Assembly: GCA_013365325.1 (NCBI GenBank)
Contig: JABVXV010000056.1
Coordinates: 1 to 64,000, forward strand
Length of the DNA stretch: 64,000 nucleotides
Source: Dipetalonema caudispina
Lineage: Eukaryota; Nematoda; Chromadorea; Rhabditida; Onchocercidae
Reading direction: 5' to 3'
Positions 52,670-64,000 of the stretch are shown here, piece by piece. A program made the translations under genes and the position numbers. The stretch's first letter is position 1, and the number at the start of each line of letters is the position of its first letter. The notes beneath the pieces are model-generated. The model was not told the DNA's origin, did no database searches, and worked only from the letters and a program-made list of their open reading frames with translations.

Positions 52670-54798
52670 ACTGCCACTGTTATCGCTCTTGCTGCTATTA
52701 TTTCGATCGCTACCACGAGTATAATCAGACATTAAAATATTGTTTACATATCGTATATGCTATGACATATTGTTTCGTCATCGATTTTCTTCACCTTTTT
52801 TTCTCTTTTTTTCTTTGTTTTGAAAAATGGTATTCGATTTTAGCGGTAGTCAATTTTTCGATTAATTCTTGTCGCTGATTTTAATGAGAGGTAAAACTAT
52901 TGAAATTTAGAGAATCTCGTCATGAATTAGTTCCTTTTTAACTTATAATTCATTTTCATTTGATTCGCCTTAACAAATATTACCTTTGATAATGGCTCAA
53001 CTTTTGGCTATCTTGGCAATCGACATATTGTTTTTGTTAGATTTCTTCTGTTTCTCATAGTCACAAAAAACCCAAGTATTCAATGTTTGAAAGTAATGAT
53101 TTGATAGACACTTGTAATTTATGATTATAATGACATCCAAATTTTAAAGTTTTCAAGCATTTGTCAGAGATTATCCGATGAATATCTGGATCATAATGTC
53201 CTAGGACTTCCTTTCACACATTAAAAAGGAACCGGGCTTTCTGATGAAAATCTATCAATAAAACTGTTTTCAAGCTTCAAATATTCTTGAAGAAATTCCC
53301 GGTGATTCCTCATCCTTTACCACTTTCAATCATTCTATGTAATATAAGGCGTTTTTATTGTTGTGAAGAACAAGTATTTTAAGTTATTTGAAGTACACTG
53401 CAGAAAAATGATTCAGAGGATTTACGTAGTTTCCTGCATAGTATTTCTACCAATTTCAGAAATTTAACTTTCTATTTGTTCCCATTTCTTGTTGATCGAT
53501 TTGTCTTTGGATTGCAACATTTCTTTCATAGGTCAAGTTTGACAGTTGCATCGAATTACATCACCTTAGCTCTTCCATTATGTTTTAATTGCAATGTGTG
53601 AAAAGTAATCTCGGATTTCATCCATTATTTAAACCATATTAATTGATTTTTAGTTCCTCCAAATGAATAAACTATTTCTGGCAGGTAAAAGGATGAAATT
53701 TCTCACAGATATCATTAATGGATGATGGGATTTTGAGTTTAACTTTTTCTTGTTTAGATTAAATTACTAGAGAAATTTTCGGTATCTTTACAGAAATCGT
53801 TTATATTCGGAGAATTACATATGGAATGTTTAAGAATTCCCGAAAGTGAATCAAAAGAGCAAAAGTAAAGTATTTAGGAAAAAAAAAACCGTTTATAACA
53901 GTCACTGATCTCTTCGGGAAAAAAAGAAGTCTTTTGTGAGTGTATGTTTGGCCACAAAGGTAAACGATTCTTGTCATGTCTCCGATAAGCTATTGTCGAA
54001 AATAATCTTTGCTATGTAAAACGTTCAGAGAACATTACTATAGTCATTATCTTCGTTATTTACACCCAAATAACATTTTTCTGTTGGGTAAATAAGTAAA
54101 CGAATAATTAGTGCTATGTAAGATACGTAAACAATTACTAGCAACATCGAACGTAAGTTAATTGGATTGTTATTTGATTCGATGGTCGGTATCTTTTAGT
54201 AGGCCAATGTGTGAATGTATCACGATGGGTATTGGAATGAATTCCGGTACTGTTGATCAAGTAAACAAATCTATAAGTGGGTATTAATTTGATAAATAAT
54301 TAAGTAAACAAGTAGTATGGTATCAATTATTATAGGTAAATCTATTATTGTCCATACATAATTTGATCAAAAATATTTTCATTAAAATTCTATTAAGCAA
54401 TTTCTTTCTCAATAACCTATTACCTTCAGTTATCAGAACATGTCGCAATGAATCTGAATAACCTGAATAATTTACACATCAAATGACAATAATTTCCCGA
54501 ATTATTAAACATTTATTTCGGGAATAACTTAATTTCAAGATTCTGTCATTCCAGATTTCGTAATTTTTGTTTCACTTGTTACCGTAATTTCATATTGATA
54601 GTGAAGATTTGAGGGATCCAAAAGAGAATTTAGCTAACTTTTTTGAAGTGTATTAGAGAATTTTTGTTTATCAATAATAATATATGACATGAGGCATGGA
54701 CTGATAGATGAGAACAACAACTTGAAAAATAAATAGGCCTTTATGCTGAAAATTTTTGTGTGATGCCTTTAAAAATGCACATCTGATGAGACCGACAG

Positions 54799-54801
<3 letters not shown>

Positions 54802-54829
<28 letters not shown>
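54802..54829. repeat. CA microsatellite
   Basis: Fourteen AC units; reads as Cys-Val or Thr-His repeats in spurious frames on both strands. Confidence 0.95.
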
Positions 54830-54880
54830 ACATACCAACAAACAGACCGGTACACTCACATACCCAAGAATGATAAGTGT

Positions 54881-54884
54881 ACAC

Positions 54885-54915
<31 letters not shown>

Positions 54916-54941
54916 TACACACATACACACACATACATACA
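54881..54941. repeat. compound CA/CATA microsatellite
   Basis: Mixed ACAC and ACAT units, separated from the pure CA run by about 50 bases of unique sequence. Confidence 0.9.
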
Positions 54942-55703
54942 GCATTAGAGATGACTAGAAAGGCGTAGTATATACCAGCACCCAGCTCCACTTCTCCTTT
55001 TCATTTCGATTGAACATACACATTTCAGAATAGTTGATACGAACCCCGGGAGATGCTATTAGGATGTATTGTGTAGAGTTGTCCTATTATTACTGATTAA
55101 GTCTCTTTCATTATCAGGTTATTGATAGGAAAAGGATTGTATCATTTCCGTTTGATCTAATACTAATAGTGATCTTCTGATTACCAGTATAGTTCTTGTT
55201 TTCTTCTAAGCTTTTAGAAGCTAATCATATTGATCTGTTTGATTCATTTGATGAGTTAGATCCATTTAATTTATTTTCCTTTTTTAATGAAGAAAATATA
55301 ATTGAATTATTAAATCTCACATTCATCATTGTTCAATAATGTTGCTGGAAGAGGAATTTCATTTTCTGAAATTTGTTGAATTAGATTTTTATTCAAACAA
55401 ATTTTTAATTCTAATTCAAATTTCCCATACGCGAATTTTCTATGCATTTGAAAAATGAAACAGCTGCATCTTTTCGGCTCAGTGTCATTTCCATATCATT
55501 TCATTGATCTTATCTACGCCTTATTAATCATCAATGTTGTCAACAGGTTTAGGTTTGAAACAACTTATTGCCGAAAACTTTTGCCAGCCATGCATTATTA
55601 ATAAACCGTATTTTTTAAATGATATTGTTTTTAAGTGAAATTGCGCCAAGTGGGAAGAAGTTTTAAAGGTTGGTAACCTAGTAACAACGATCTTTAATGT
55701 TCG

Positions 55704-58700
55704 ATGACCTCCGGAGGCGGTGGACGTTGGAAGCAACAGACACCTCCGGTTCTTCGACTTGTCGTTGTCGGCGGTGGCGGTGTTGGCAAATCCGCTTTAA
55801 CAATTCAATTTGTACAGGTGTGTAATTATTACTGCTATGAATATAAATTAGAAATTATCATCAAAATGTACAAAAGGCTCCTTCCAATGTAATCATATCA
55901 TGATATCACCATATATAGTGTATTGATTTATCAAAATTTTTTGGGAATTGCAATACTATACAATTCAGCAAATCTTTTCAGTTCATTGTTTGTTTCAAAA
56001 TTTAACGAAATTTAACTTTCCACTAATTCTGTCCTGCTTAATAAAGATAACATCCTAATATGATCCATTATGTTACCTATCATAAACTGTCATACTGATC
56101 AGTTTGAAATCAGTACATCTTTCTTCTTTCATCTATCATCGCGAGTTTGCTTTTGCACAAAATAAGTAATAACAAAGAAGTGCTAAGCATTATGAAGTAA
56201 TTATTTGGTCTCCCACAATTTCCCTCTAACTTTTTTCATTTTATTTCTTACTTTGATCTATATTCGTAGATCAGTCTAATTGTCATGGTTCATCACTGAT
56301 TAGTAACGAATTTATCAAAAATTCAGAAAATTATGACTTTCAACCGCTGAAAACACATTGGGGAAAACTAAGATTTTAGGATTAAGGGGGAAAATTCCAT
56401 TCAATTCTTTTATATTATCACTATTATCCTTTTAATACTAATGAATGGAAAGAAGGCTTTCGGGTAACTATTTAAAAGCTACCTGATATTATCAATGTTT
56501 ACTTTTATTAATCATTTCTTGTATATCGATGAATTTTAGAGACATTTCGTAATGGATTATGATCCAACAATTGAGGATTCTTATACTAAGCAGTGCTTTG
56601 TCGATGATGATGTGTGCAAGTTGGAAGGTCAATTTTCAGTTTGTTTTCAAATTTTAGAATATTTTAATCTGGTGTAGAACAAATTGTTGAAATGAATCTT
56701 TCTTTTCTGTCTATCTGTCTTTTTTTCTCTTTCTCTCGCTACAGATGTTTTTTCTGTTTGTTCATCCACTATTTTCAACTCCAGAATCACTTTTTAAAGG
56801 AAAAACTCCAATTGATTTGTCCCAAAAAATTAGAAATTTTATGAAAACAAGTTTTTGATTGGGGAAAAATTCAATTAAGGTAAAATTTTTCTTCATAAAA
56901 TCCCGCCAATTCTTGTAATGTGCTGATTAGTGAAATTACTCTCAACTATTCTCAGCATTCCTCGACTAGAATTATTTTTATTCATGCAATTATGGATGGC
57001 ATAAACAAAAAAAAAAAATTGCAAAGAATCGAATTTTAGTTATTGAAGTCATTGAAGTAAATATGACGATCATTTAAAGGTTTGATCGTTAAAATAAATC
57101 AATTTAAGATTTGACAGCTAGTTTTTTTTTAAAGATTTGATAATTAATCCATTTGTTGAACTGTTTTTGGCGTTCTTTTTTTTACATTTTGCAAAAAATT
57201 GAAGAGCTTTGCTCTACTAAGCGGCTGCTGAAGCAATCCATAAATGATAAAAAGTGACGTAATTTGAAATATCTTCCTTTTACATCTCAAAATATTGTTA
57301 TATATTTTCCGGAGCACTAGAAAACATTGTTTCAGTATTGCCGGTAATTCTTTTGGAAGGAAATTTACTATCAAAAGAAATGAAATCAATATAAATATTG
57401 CTATCAAGCAAAGATAGCAATTCTAGTGGAATCAATCAGAAACAAATATTAAATTAAAAAACTAAAACTAACTCCCATAAGACTAAAAAACGATTACTGA
57501 GATGCAAACTTAATATGTTTAAAGGAATAAATTTTTGAGCGAATTTCATTCTTAGGTTGTGAATTCTGATTTAAATCCAAATTTCTATAGAAAACTTGAG
57601 GCCATTTCAAGTAGCAATTTCATCAGTTAACATTACAGTGCTGGATACGGCCGGTCAGGAAGAATTCAGCACGATGCGAGAACAATATTTACGTTCCGGT
57701 AATGGATTCCTGCTGGTTTTTTCCGTAGTTGATCGAAATAGGTTGTTATTTCTATTCTTCTCAGTGAATGATTTAAAAATGGACTACTAAAAGTTATCCG
57801 GAAATGAAGATGAGTGTAGGAAATTCAAGAAGTTTGTTTCAACAAGCGAGGACACATTGATAATTAGTTTAGCATAAGGTTAATTAAATATGAATGCATT
57901 TCATTTTATACTTACAATCTGACTAAAATAAAGAAATTATCAATGACCATGAAATGGATTAGCATAGAATGTTTGATCTTCTGCATTTAGCCATTATCAT
58001 ATTAAGAAGGGGATGATCATGATAGTGATAGTAGTAGTTCTACTGATTTTGAGAAATAACTTTAAGTAAGATAAGTAAAATAACAGCAAAAAGTAAAAAA
58101 AAATTTCTTGTGAAATTGGGAGGTATATGCATGGTTAAAAGTCATGTCCAGAGGGATTATGGTATCATTTGTAACTATGGTAATTAGTGGTGCAATAATT
58201 ACGGTGATATTAATAAGAACAGTGAAATTGATGGAAACAATAGTGATAAAGACGATAATGATGATATTACTATAAGTGATGTTTATTCGACTTGATATGG
58301 TTATTTTATACTTCTGCGAATTCCAAATGTTTATTTACTCTTATCCTTTTTCTCTCGTATCAGTTGCCTCATCATAATTTGCACTCCCATATCAGAAGAG
58401 ATACTCACAAACACATGTATCATTCACATTGGAATTGAATATAAATACCATATCGATAAATTGTTCTTTTGCCTAGTTAATTCATTAAATTTCATTAATT
58501 GGTAGTAGAGAAATAATCAATTACTTTTTATTGCAGTAGCTTTTTAAATGTTAGAGATAAATGAATAGTGTAGTTGAGAAAGTAAACGAACAGTCAAACA
58601 TATTGATAAATTGTACAAATAAAATAAAAATATATTTCTATTAGAATTTTGAAAAGAGAAGTAAGGTAAAAAGTTAGGAAGAATCATCTTGGCTGATACA

Positions 58701-60964
58701 TTTCTCGGGAAATTGTTAAAATGTTTGCATTTGATATGATTCGTAACAGCAAAAGAAGCTATTTGCTGACATGAAAATATCCCAAGAAATGTAATTTTTT
58801 TTTTTTAAAAGCAAATTCAAAATCTTTCCATCATACAAATAATTGTGTCAATGGAACATTTGAGAGTAATAAAAACAAGTGACGATAGTTATATTGTTTG
58901 TACGATCAGAGAAAATGAATAATTCTTAAGTATTATTTGAATTGAATTTCTGTATTACCCAGCATCTTCTGCATTAAACTTTCAAAATATATCCTTGAAA
59001 TATCTGATGCATCATGCTGATTGATAGTATGATAATGCTATTAGTGTTGATAACGATAACGATAAGAAATGCAATCGTAAATGGTAAAAAAAAGGCATTT
59101 TTTTCAGACAACAAATATTTTTTTTTTAAATGCCCATTTTCTGGAGCTCATAAATTCACTCTTCTTCCGTTTCTCATTAGTGCTTTCTTTCACTGTCATT
59201 AATTACCCTGCAATTAAAAGGCTTAGGGGAAAAAGAAGGTTAAGCATTATTTTCTTTGTGATAGAATATTTAATGATACTGAGAAGACGGAATGAAAGTG
59301 ATGATAAAAAGAGAAAGGACGAGAAGGTTAAATGACTGTTTAGATTTTTACACGAACCACTACTTAAAGAACTGTGTAAAAATCTTCTAAAAGTACAAAT
59401 TTCAAATCCACCGGAACTCATTTGTTTTTTGGATTCTTTTAATTCCTTTAATCCTTTTGTTTTTAAGCTGTTTGCCTTTTTTCACTCAGTTATTTTCCTT
59501 TTTTTGATAATTTCATTTATCAGTCTTAAAAAATTTAGTTTCAAGGTAAAAAATAGGTTGAAAAATGTTCCATAAAAGATAAGCAAAAAACAAAATGTGC
59601 GAAGTATGAGATGATTGGATTGGTTTAGGTTTAGCAAAGCCAAATGATACTAATTACTCTAAATTAAGAATAAATGACAAATTGCAAATATGGAATAAAC
59701 ATGAAGAAATAATTATATTACTATCTCTTGGCATACTTTTTTACACTTTTCATCAGTATTTTTCAAAGGTTGGAAATTCTCCGATTTGATGTTTTTTTTT
59801 TTTTTTTTTTTGTAGTTTTGAAGAAGCTATCCGGTTACATAAATTGATACTTCGGGTGAAAGATCGGGACGAATTTCCGATAATACTTGTTGGCAATAAA
59901 GCTGATCTCGACAGTGATAGGCTTGTAAGTCTTTCTATTTTATTTCTTTGCTCAGAATAACTTGTACTAACCAATGTTTACTTTAACAGTTAAATGTTTT
60001 ACTCAATGTGATCGGTGATAGTTCATCAAATGCTTAATATTTGCATGAATGAAGGATGACGGAATGTTCACGATTAGTGAAGCCATATGTTTGTCCCATT
60101 TCCCATGTGGTATAATTAAATCATCGAAATGGAAGAGAGAAGGATAAAAATTCTGCCGAGGGTGATAATTTAATTTGTTGCATGAGATTTCAAATTATAG
60201 AGAACAATGGTTGATGAAATTTAAGTACTACGAATTGTGGTTGATAATTTAGGTCGGCGGTTTATGATGATAGTATCTTTACCTTTCTCCCTTGTATGCC
60301 GTTCATTTTTCACATTCTTCTCGGTAACTGATACACTATCATTTCAAGATGGAGTAATGTAGCAATTATGAAATGGAAACATCGAATCACCACTACTAAT
60401 TCTTCATGATCTAATTTTCACTTATGAGAAATGAATGAATAACAATTAAATCATTGTTTTGAATTACAATCATTATATGTTAATTTATGACCATTTTTCA
60501 TAATTTAATAAATTTTAAGATATCGCGACAAGAAGCAGAAGAATTAGCAAGGAGATTACGAGTACCATATGTGGAATGTTCAGCGAAACATCGAATGAAT
60601 GTCGATGAATCGTTTCATAATTTAGTACGCTTGATACGGTCCGTTCATTTACCCATTTGTTCACATTGTTATCTTTCCAGTCATTTCATTGTCATTAATT
60701 AATTCAGATCTAATAACTTACTTGACGAATATAGCATGATGAAAAATGTAGGCGTTCACGAAACAATTTCGAAAAAATATAGAATCAAACATTACTGGAT
60801 GATTAGGACAAATTTATCACTTTTATTTTTTATCTTCGAAGTTTGTATAATTCTGCTTTCTTTACAGAAGCTTCCAGCAACAAGAACGGCAGTCATCAGA
60901 TGGAGTTGACTTTACTCCATCAAAATCAAACTCAAAAAAAAAGCGTTACTGTCGCATGCAGTGA
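55704..60964 (+). CDS. ras-1: R-Ras-type small GTPase
   Basis: Six exons: 55704-55817, 56540-56627, 57639-57741, 59816-59924, 60520-60638, 60868-60964; 209 aa. A 17-aa Gly-rich lead precedes the P-loop (GGGGVGKS, 23-30). The effector loop YDPTIEDSY (45-53), switch [10 protein letters not shown] (70-77), NKAD (129-132) and SAK (159-161) are all present, including catalytic Gln74. RVKDRDEFP and the GGGG P-loop favour R-Ras/TC21 over Ras, Rap or M-Ras. The C-terminus is a polybasic stretch followed by CRMQ, a CAAX box whose final Gln suits farnesylation. Family role: membrane switch in integrin, adhesion and growth signalling (inferred). Exon 5 uses an unusual TTTTAAG acceptor, and exon 3 has a second possible acceptor 48 bases upstream. 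Confidence 0.93.
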
Positions 60965-62502
60965 CCTCATCATATCATACTGCATTTTTCTATATGTACT
61001 CCCTTTTCCTCAGGAAATTTCAATTTTCTCATCAACTGTGATGTCATTTTCAGTGTTTTTTTTTTTTAATTTCATTCATGTTACTTTCCGTTGTGCATGT
61101 AATTAATTAATTTGTCATTAGTATTGTAATTGAGCATATGACTATCTTATTTTGTTCCTTTACAAATTTTGGTTTTCGTTTAAATTTTTTAAAAGTAATA
61201 GCTTCGTATTGAAGCTATCACATTATTTTAAAGAAAAACAGTATTCTTTCTGATAGAGTCAGTTGTAGTGCTTATCACAAATGGTTTGAATGATTTTATT
61301 GGGATAAAAGGTTTTCAACTTTTAACATTATAATATCTAGTTTGTATTAGTTAGTGTTTCACGGGATGATTGATTGTGATACGTTGGAATTCATCAATCA
61401 ATTTGAAAATTTTAAAAAGAATAGAATTGACGAAGTGAAATAAAAGTAATGGTTCGGCCAATCTTTGATAGTTTGTAACTGAAAAACTGAATACAAATGT
61501 GACTATATCATTTTGTTGATTGTGATAATGTGAAATTACCTTTTCTTTTATTAGATAAAACTGAAGAGAGTTTGATTAATGTGTTTGCGGAAAAATAAAA
61601 TATATTTCAGGTGAGAAAATTTTAGTATAATTAATTTTAATATCAATCAAAAATTATTTGCAAGATTGGCTAAATTCTGCTGGAGTTGTTTTCAGTTTCT
61701 GCAAGTTTAGTATGAAATGCAATATGAAACTTATGTAATTTATGTTATTTAATTTGGAATTGAACAAGCTTATGTTGTTAGAATGGCACTACAGTATTAA
61801 GCAAACCAATGAAGAGATATTGTAAATTGTATTTAGAATACTAAAATTATAGGTATTAGCTACTTAAAAATATGAACTGAAATGATTTGAACGAATATTC
61901 GAAGGAATTGAAAGATTCGAATTAGAAATACCAATGCTGTATTGCAGTATAAAGTGAAGCTAACATAAAAGAAATGAAGTTTATTAATATTTCGTATATC
62001 AAATGTGTTACAAATTTTGCTAAGAAATTAGTGAGTAAATGGAAATGAGTTAATTAAATAGTAGGATAAGAACCTGAATTTAAGAACTAATATTTAAATA
62101 GTGGGGTCAATAACAATTAGTAAGAATAAATATCAGCTAATGGATAACGTTTAATTCTTATGCTTAATATTTTGCAGCAAAAATATCAGTCACAAATAAA
62201 TAGATTGACGGTCGAGAATGAAAATTAGCAAATAAAATAAGTGGGCGAATCAGTCAATTTTCAATTGATTGTGAAACTTTCGCTTTTACCAATTTTGTTG
62301 AAATACTCATAAAAAACATAGCTAATTGAACTTGGGAAAAAACTTTCCATTTCATACTTGAAAACCGAACAATAAATTAGAATTGATTGAAGAGTTTCCA
62401 TTAACATATTGTAATGATGATTATTTCAACAAAATTAGCAAAAATTAAAAAAGACATTAAATTGAGCAGATTTATAGAAAACACTTTTATATACATTAGA
62501 GA
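60965..62502. other. convergent spacer, R-Ras 3' flank
   Basis: No gene. Contains a candidate AATAAA at 61439-61444 and another at 61594-61599, and a hairpin with an 8-bp stem (ATAGCTTC, 61198-61205, against 61211-61218). Confidence 0.5.
61439..61444 (+). terminator. candidate polyadenylation signal of R-Ras gene
   Basis: AATAAA about 475 bases after the stop codon; a further copy lies at 61594. Confidence 0.35.
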
Positions 62503-64000
62503 TCATGCAAAAATTTTAGCTGGAGTTCCACGTGCAACGTGAATAACGTGATCAGCAGCGTTACCTCGTAATGTCCAGGCTAGAGAACGTAACGAAATCC
62601 CACGTTCACAAATGGTTCGTGGTATATTAACTGGTACCACTGTTTTTCGCGTATTTACCTGGAAAAATTCAGGATCGGAAGGACAAAAGAATTGAAACCA
62701 GAAATAGCATTTTTGAACTACGGAAATTATTACATCCTTTCTATTTTACTTAACACTTCTTTGATTATAGTACTATTATATATTAGGAAAATACTTAACA
62801 TTTTATAAATCTCCCAAAAGAATGTTTTACGAATCTAAAAGCCAAACAATTAAATATTGATAGAAATCGATAAAAAAGTTCGAAGCAAAAATTGGCAAAG
62901 CTTAGAAGACCTCAATCATGTGTATGATAATTTTATCCATCATCGTTGAATGTCCTCTCTTCCAATTTTCTGGATCATTCCCAAACACAGGCACATAAAC
63001 AAATCTAAAAATGCTTCTCATCAATATTGAATGCTTGCTTCAGAAGGCTGAACTTCTGTGGAATAAATCAAATTTAGGAATGCTAGAACACCCCGATATC
63101 GATATTGAAGTTGTACATATATATGTGAATCATAATACTACTTTCATCATTTATAAATTAATTTTTTTGCATTTTTCTAATTTAGTTGCTGAATTCAGTT
63201 CTTCTACATGAAAAGGAAGGAAAGCCTTAGAATTTTAAAGTAATCATATAAGTAATTATTCATTATGTCTGGAGATTTTATAGGGTAATTCTCTCAGTCA
63301 TTAATAGTTCTTTGATTGAATAACTGAAATCAGAGACTTGGTCATTAATTGCGCTTCACTGATCTGTTATCACCTATCCGTTGATGTCTAATCCAAGCCT
63401 ATTATATGATCAGTCATTATCTTCGTTCAGAGAAAATTATTACTTATCAGTAGCCAATATAGCAGTGTACATTCCACAGTTTCCTCTTCTATCCTTATCC
63501 AAATATGCTGGCAGGTCGATTAACATTACTTCATCGCGGAATTTTTTAAATATTTCTGCGTCCAAATAAGCCCTTATATCCTTATCCAAAGTCGGTACTA
63601 CCAATATCTAAAATATTTATCGAAAAGATCCCGATGATTTCTATTTCCAATACTTAATGATAAAAGCATATTAATAGTTATATTAATGTAGAAGATCACA
63701 ATTAAAAAGCAGTGTAACATTGACAATATTTCATTTCTCTAATATACAACAAAAATTTAGATCCTAAAAACACCTTAAATGCCACATGATTCAACAAATA
63801 CCATATTTCGTTTAGCTTAATTCCGAACTATTCAACAGTTTTTGATTGATGCTCAATTTCCACATTAAATTTTATTTTGGAATTTAAAATCGTTCAGGTG
63901 AAAAAAAAGAAACTATATTATCTAAATTTAAGTCCCTAAGAAGTTCTGACCTGATCATCAATGAAAGACATAACGTCATCTAGCCGTAATTGTGTCGTAT
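62503..64000 (-). CDS. pentein-like protein, 3' part, function unsure
   Basis: Four minus-strand exons: from beyond the window edge to 63951, 63444-63607, 62911-63004 and 62503-62658 (stop TGA). Phases agree and give about 155 aa of C-terminus. The order of motifs, RLDDVMSFIDDQILVV, then FVYVPVFGNDPEN, then CERGISLRSLAWTLRGN, resembles the end of agmatine/arginine deiminase-type (pentein) enzymes, where a His-Val-Asp and a C-terminal Cys are catalytic. Here an Arg stands where the His would be and a Ser where the Cys would be, which would make it inactive in that chemistry. The match is from memory of motif shape only; an unrelated nematode family is quite possible. The 5' end lies outside the window. 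Confidence 0.5.

Larger units (their letters stand above)
52071..55703. other. intergenic region rich in simple repeats
   Basis: Between the MARCH-like and R-Ras genes. Contains TTA and CA microsatellites (listed) and a short minus-strand frame at 52541-52732 starting MSDYTRGSDRNN, which is mostly poly-Asn from the microsatellite. No other coding signal was seen. Confidence 0.5.

Noticed and set aside
52541..52732. Minus-strand poly-Asn protein starting MSDYTRGSDRNN
   Set aside because: Most of it is a trinucleotide repeat read in frame; there are no splice partners or known domain.
54671..54991. Cys/Val-rich and Thr/His-rich frames on both strands
   Set aside because: They are translations of the CA microsatellites and have no other support.
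63011..63211. Plus-strand 66-codon frame
   Set aside because: It is antisense to and beside the minus-strand exon at 62911-63004, which has splice sites and phases that fit its neighbours.

Overview
This window looks like nuclear DNA of a filarial or other clade III (spirurid) nematode. That is an inference from three things: strongly AT-rich sequence, many introns with TTTCAG-type acceptors and GTAAGT/GTTNGT-type donors, and animal genes with nematode traits, including acceptor-like sites a few bases before start codons that suit spliced-leader trans-splicing. No tRNA, rRNA, CRISPR or bacterial operon structure was seen. Exon coordinates were read by eye from splice sites, frame and protein similarity; no search was run.

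Layout: 1-3.4 kb is mostly non-coding, with one orphan possible exon (822-1081) and a palindromic element (1873-1987). 3461-8697 (+) is a complete TIA-1/TIAR RNA-binding protein with three RRMs. 11433-13324 (-) is the 3' part of an unrecognised single-pass membrane protein; a long open frame at 14403-15212 (-) may be its ectodomain or a separate gene. 15639-19404 (+) is a Nanos-like zinc-finger protein. 20874-23794 (+) is the 26S proteasome ATPase Rpt3 (PSMC4). 24954-28408 (+) is a SUZ-domain SZRD1-like gene with an unrecognised 184-aa gene (25543-26529) nested in its intron on the same strand. 28.4-40.3 kb is a gene-poor stretch with a near-perfect foldback at 31907-31981 and a diverged repeat pair near 34.6 and 35.6 kb. 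40372-52070 (+) is a MARCH1/8-like membrane RING-CH E3 ligase with a GC-AG intron and a 6.3 kb last intron. 52-55.7 kb is microsatellite-rich. 55704-60964 (+) is an R-Ras-type small GTPase. 62503-64000 (-) is the 3' end of a gene that resembles the pentein (deiminase/amidinotransferase) fold but seems to lack its catalytic residues.

Together the genes are mostly housekeeping and regulatory: post-transcriptional control (TIAR, Nanos, SUZ protein), protein turnover (Rpt3, MARCH) and signalling (R-Ras). There is no sign of a mobile island or an obvious multi-gene novel system. The most interesting points are local: alternative splice possibilities in TIAR and R-Ras, the foldback hairpin, the nested gene, the GC-AG intron and the possible pseudoenzyme.
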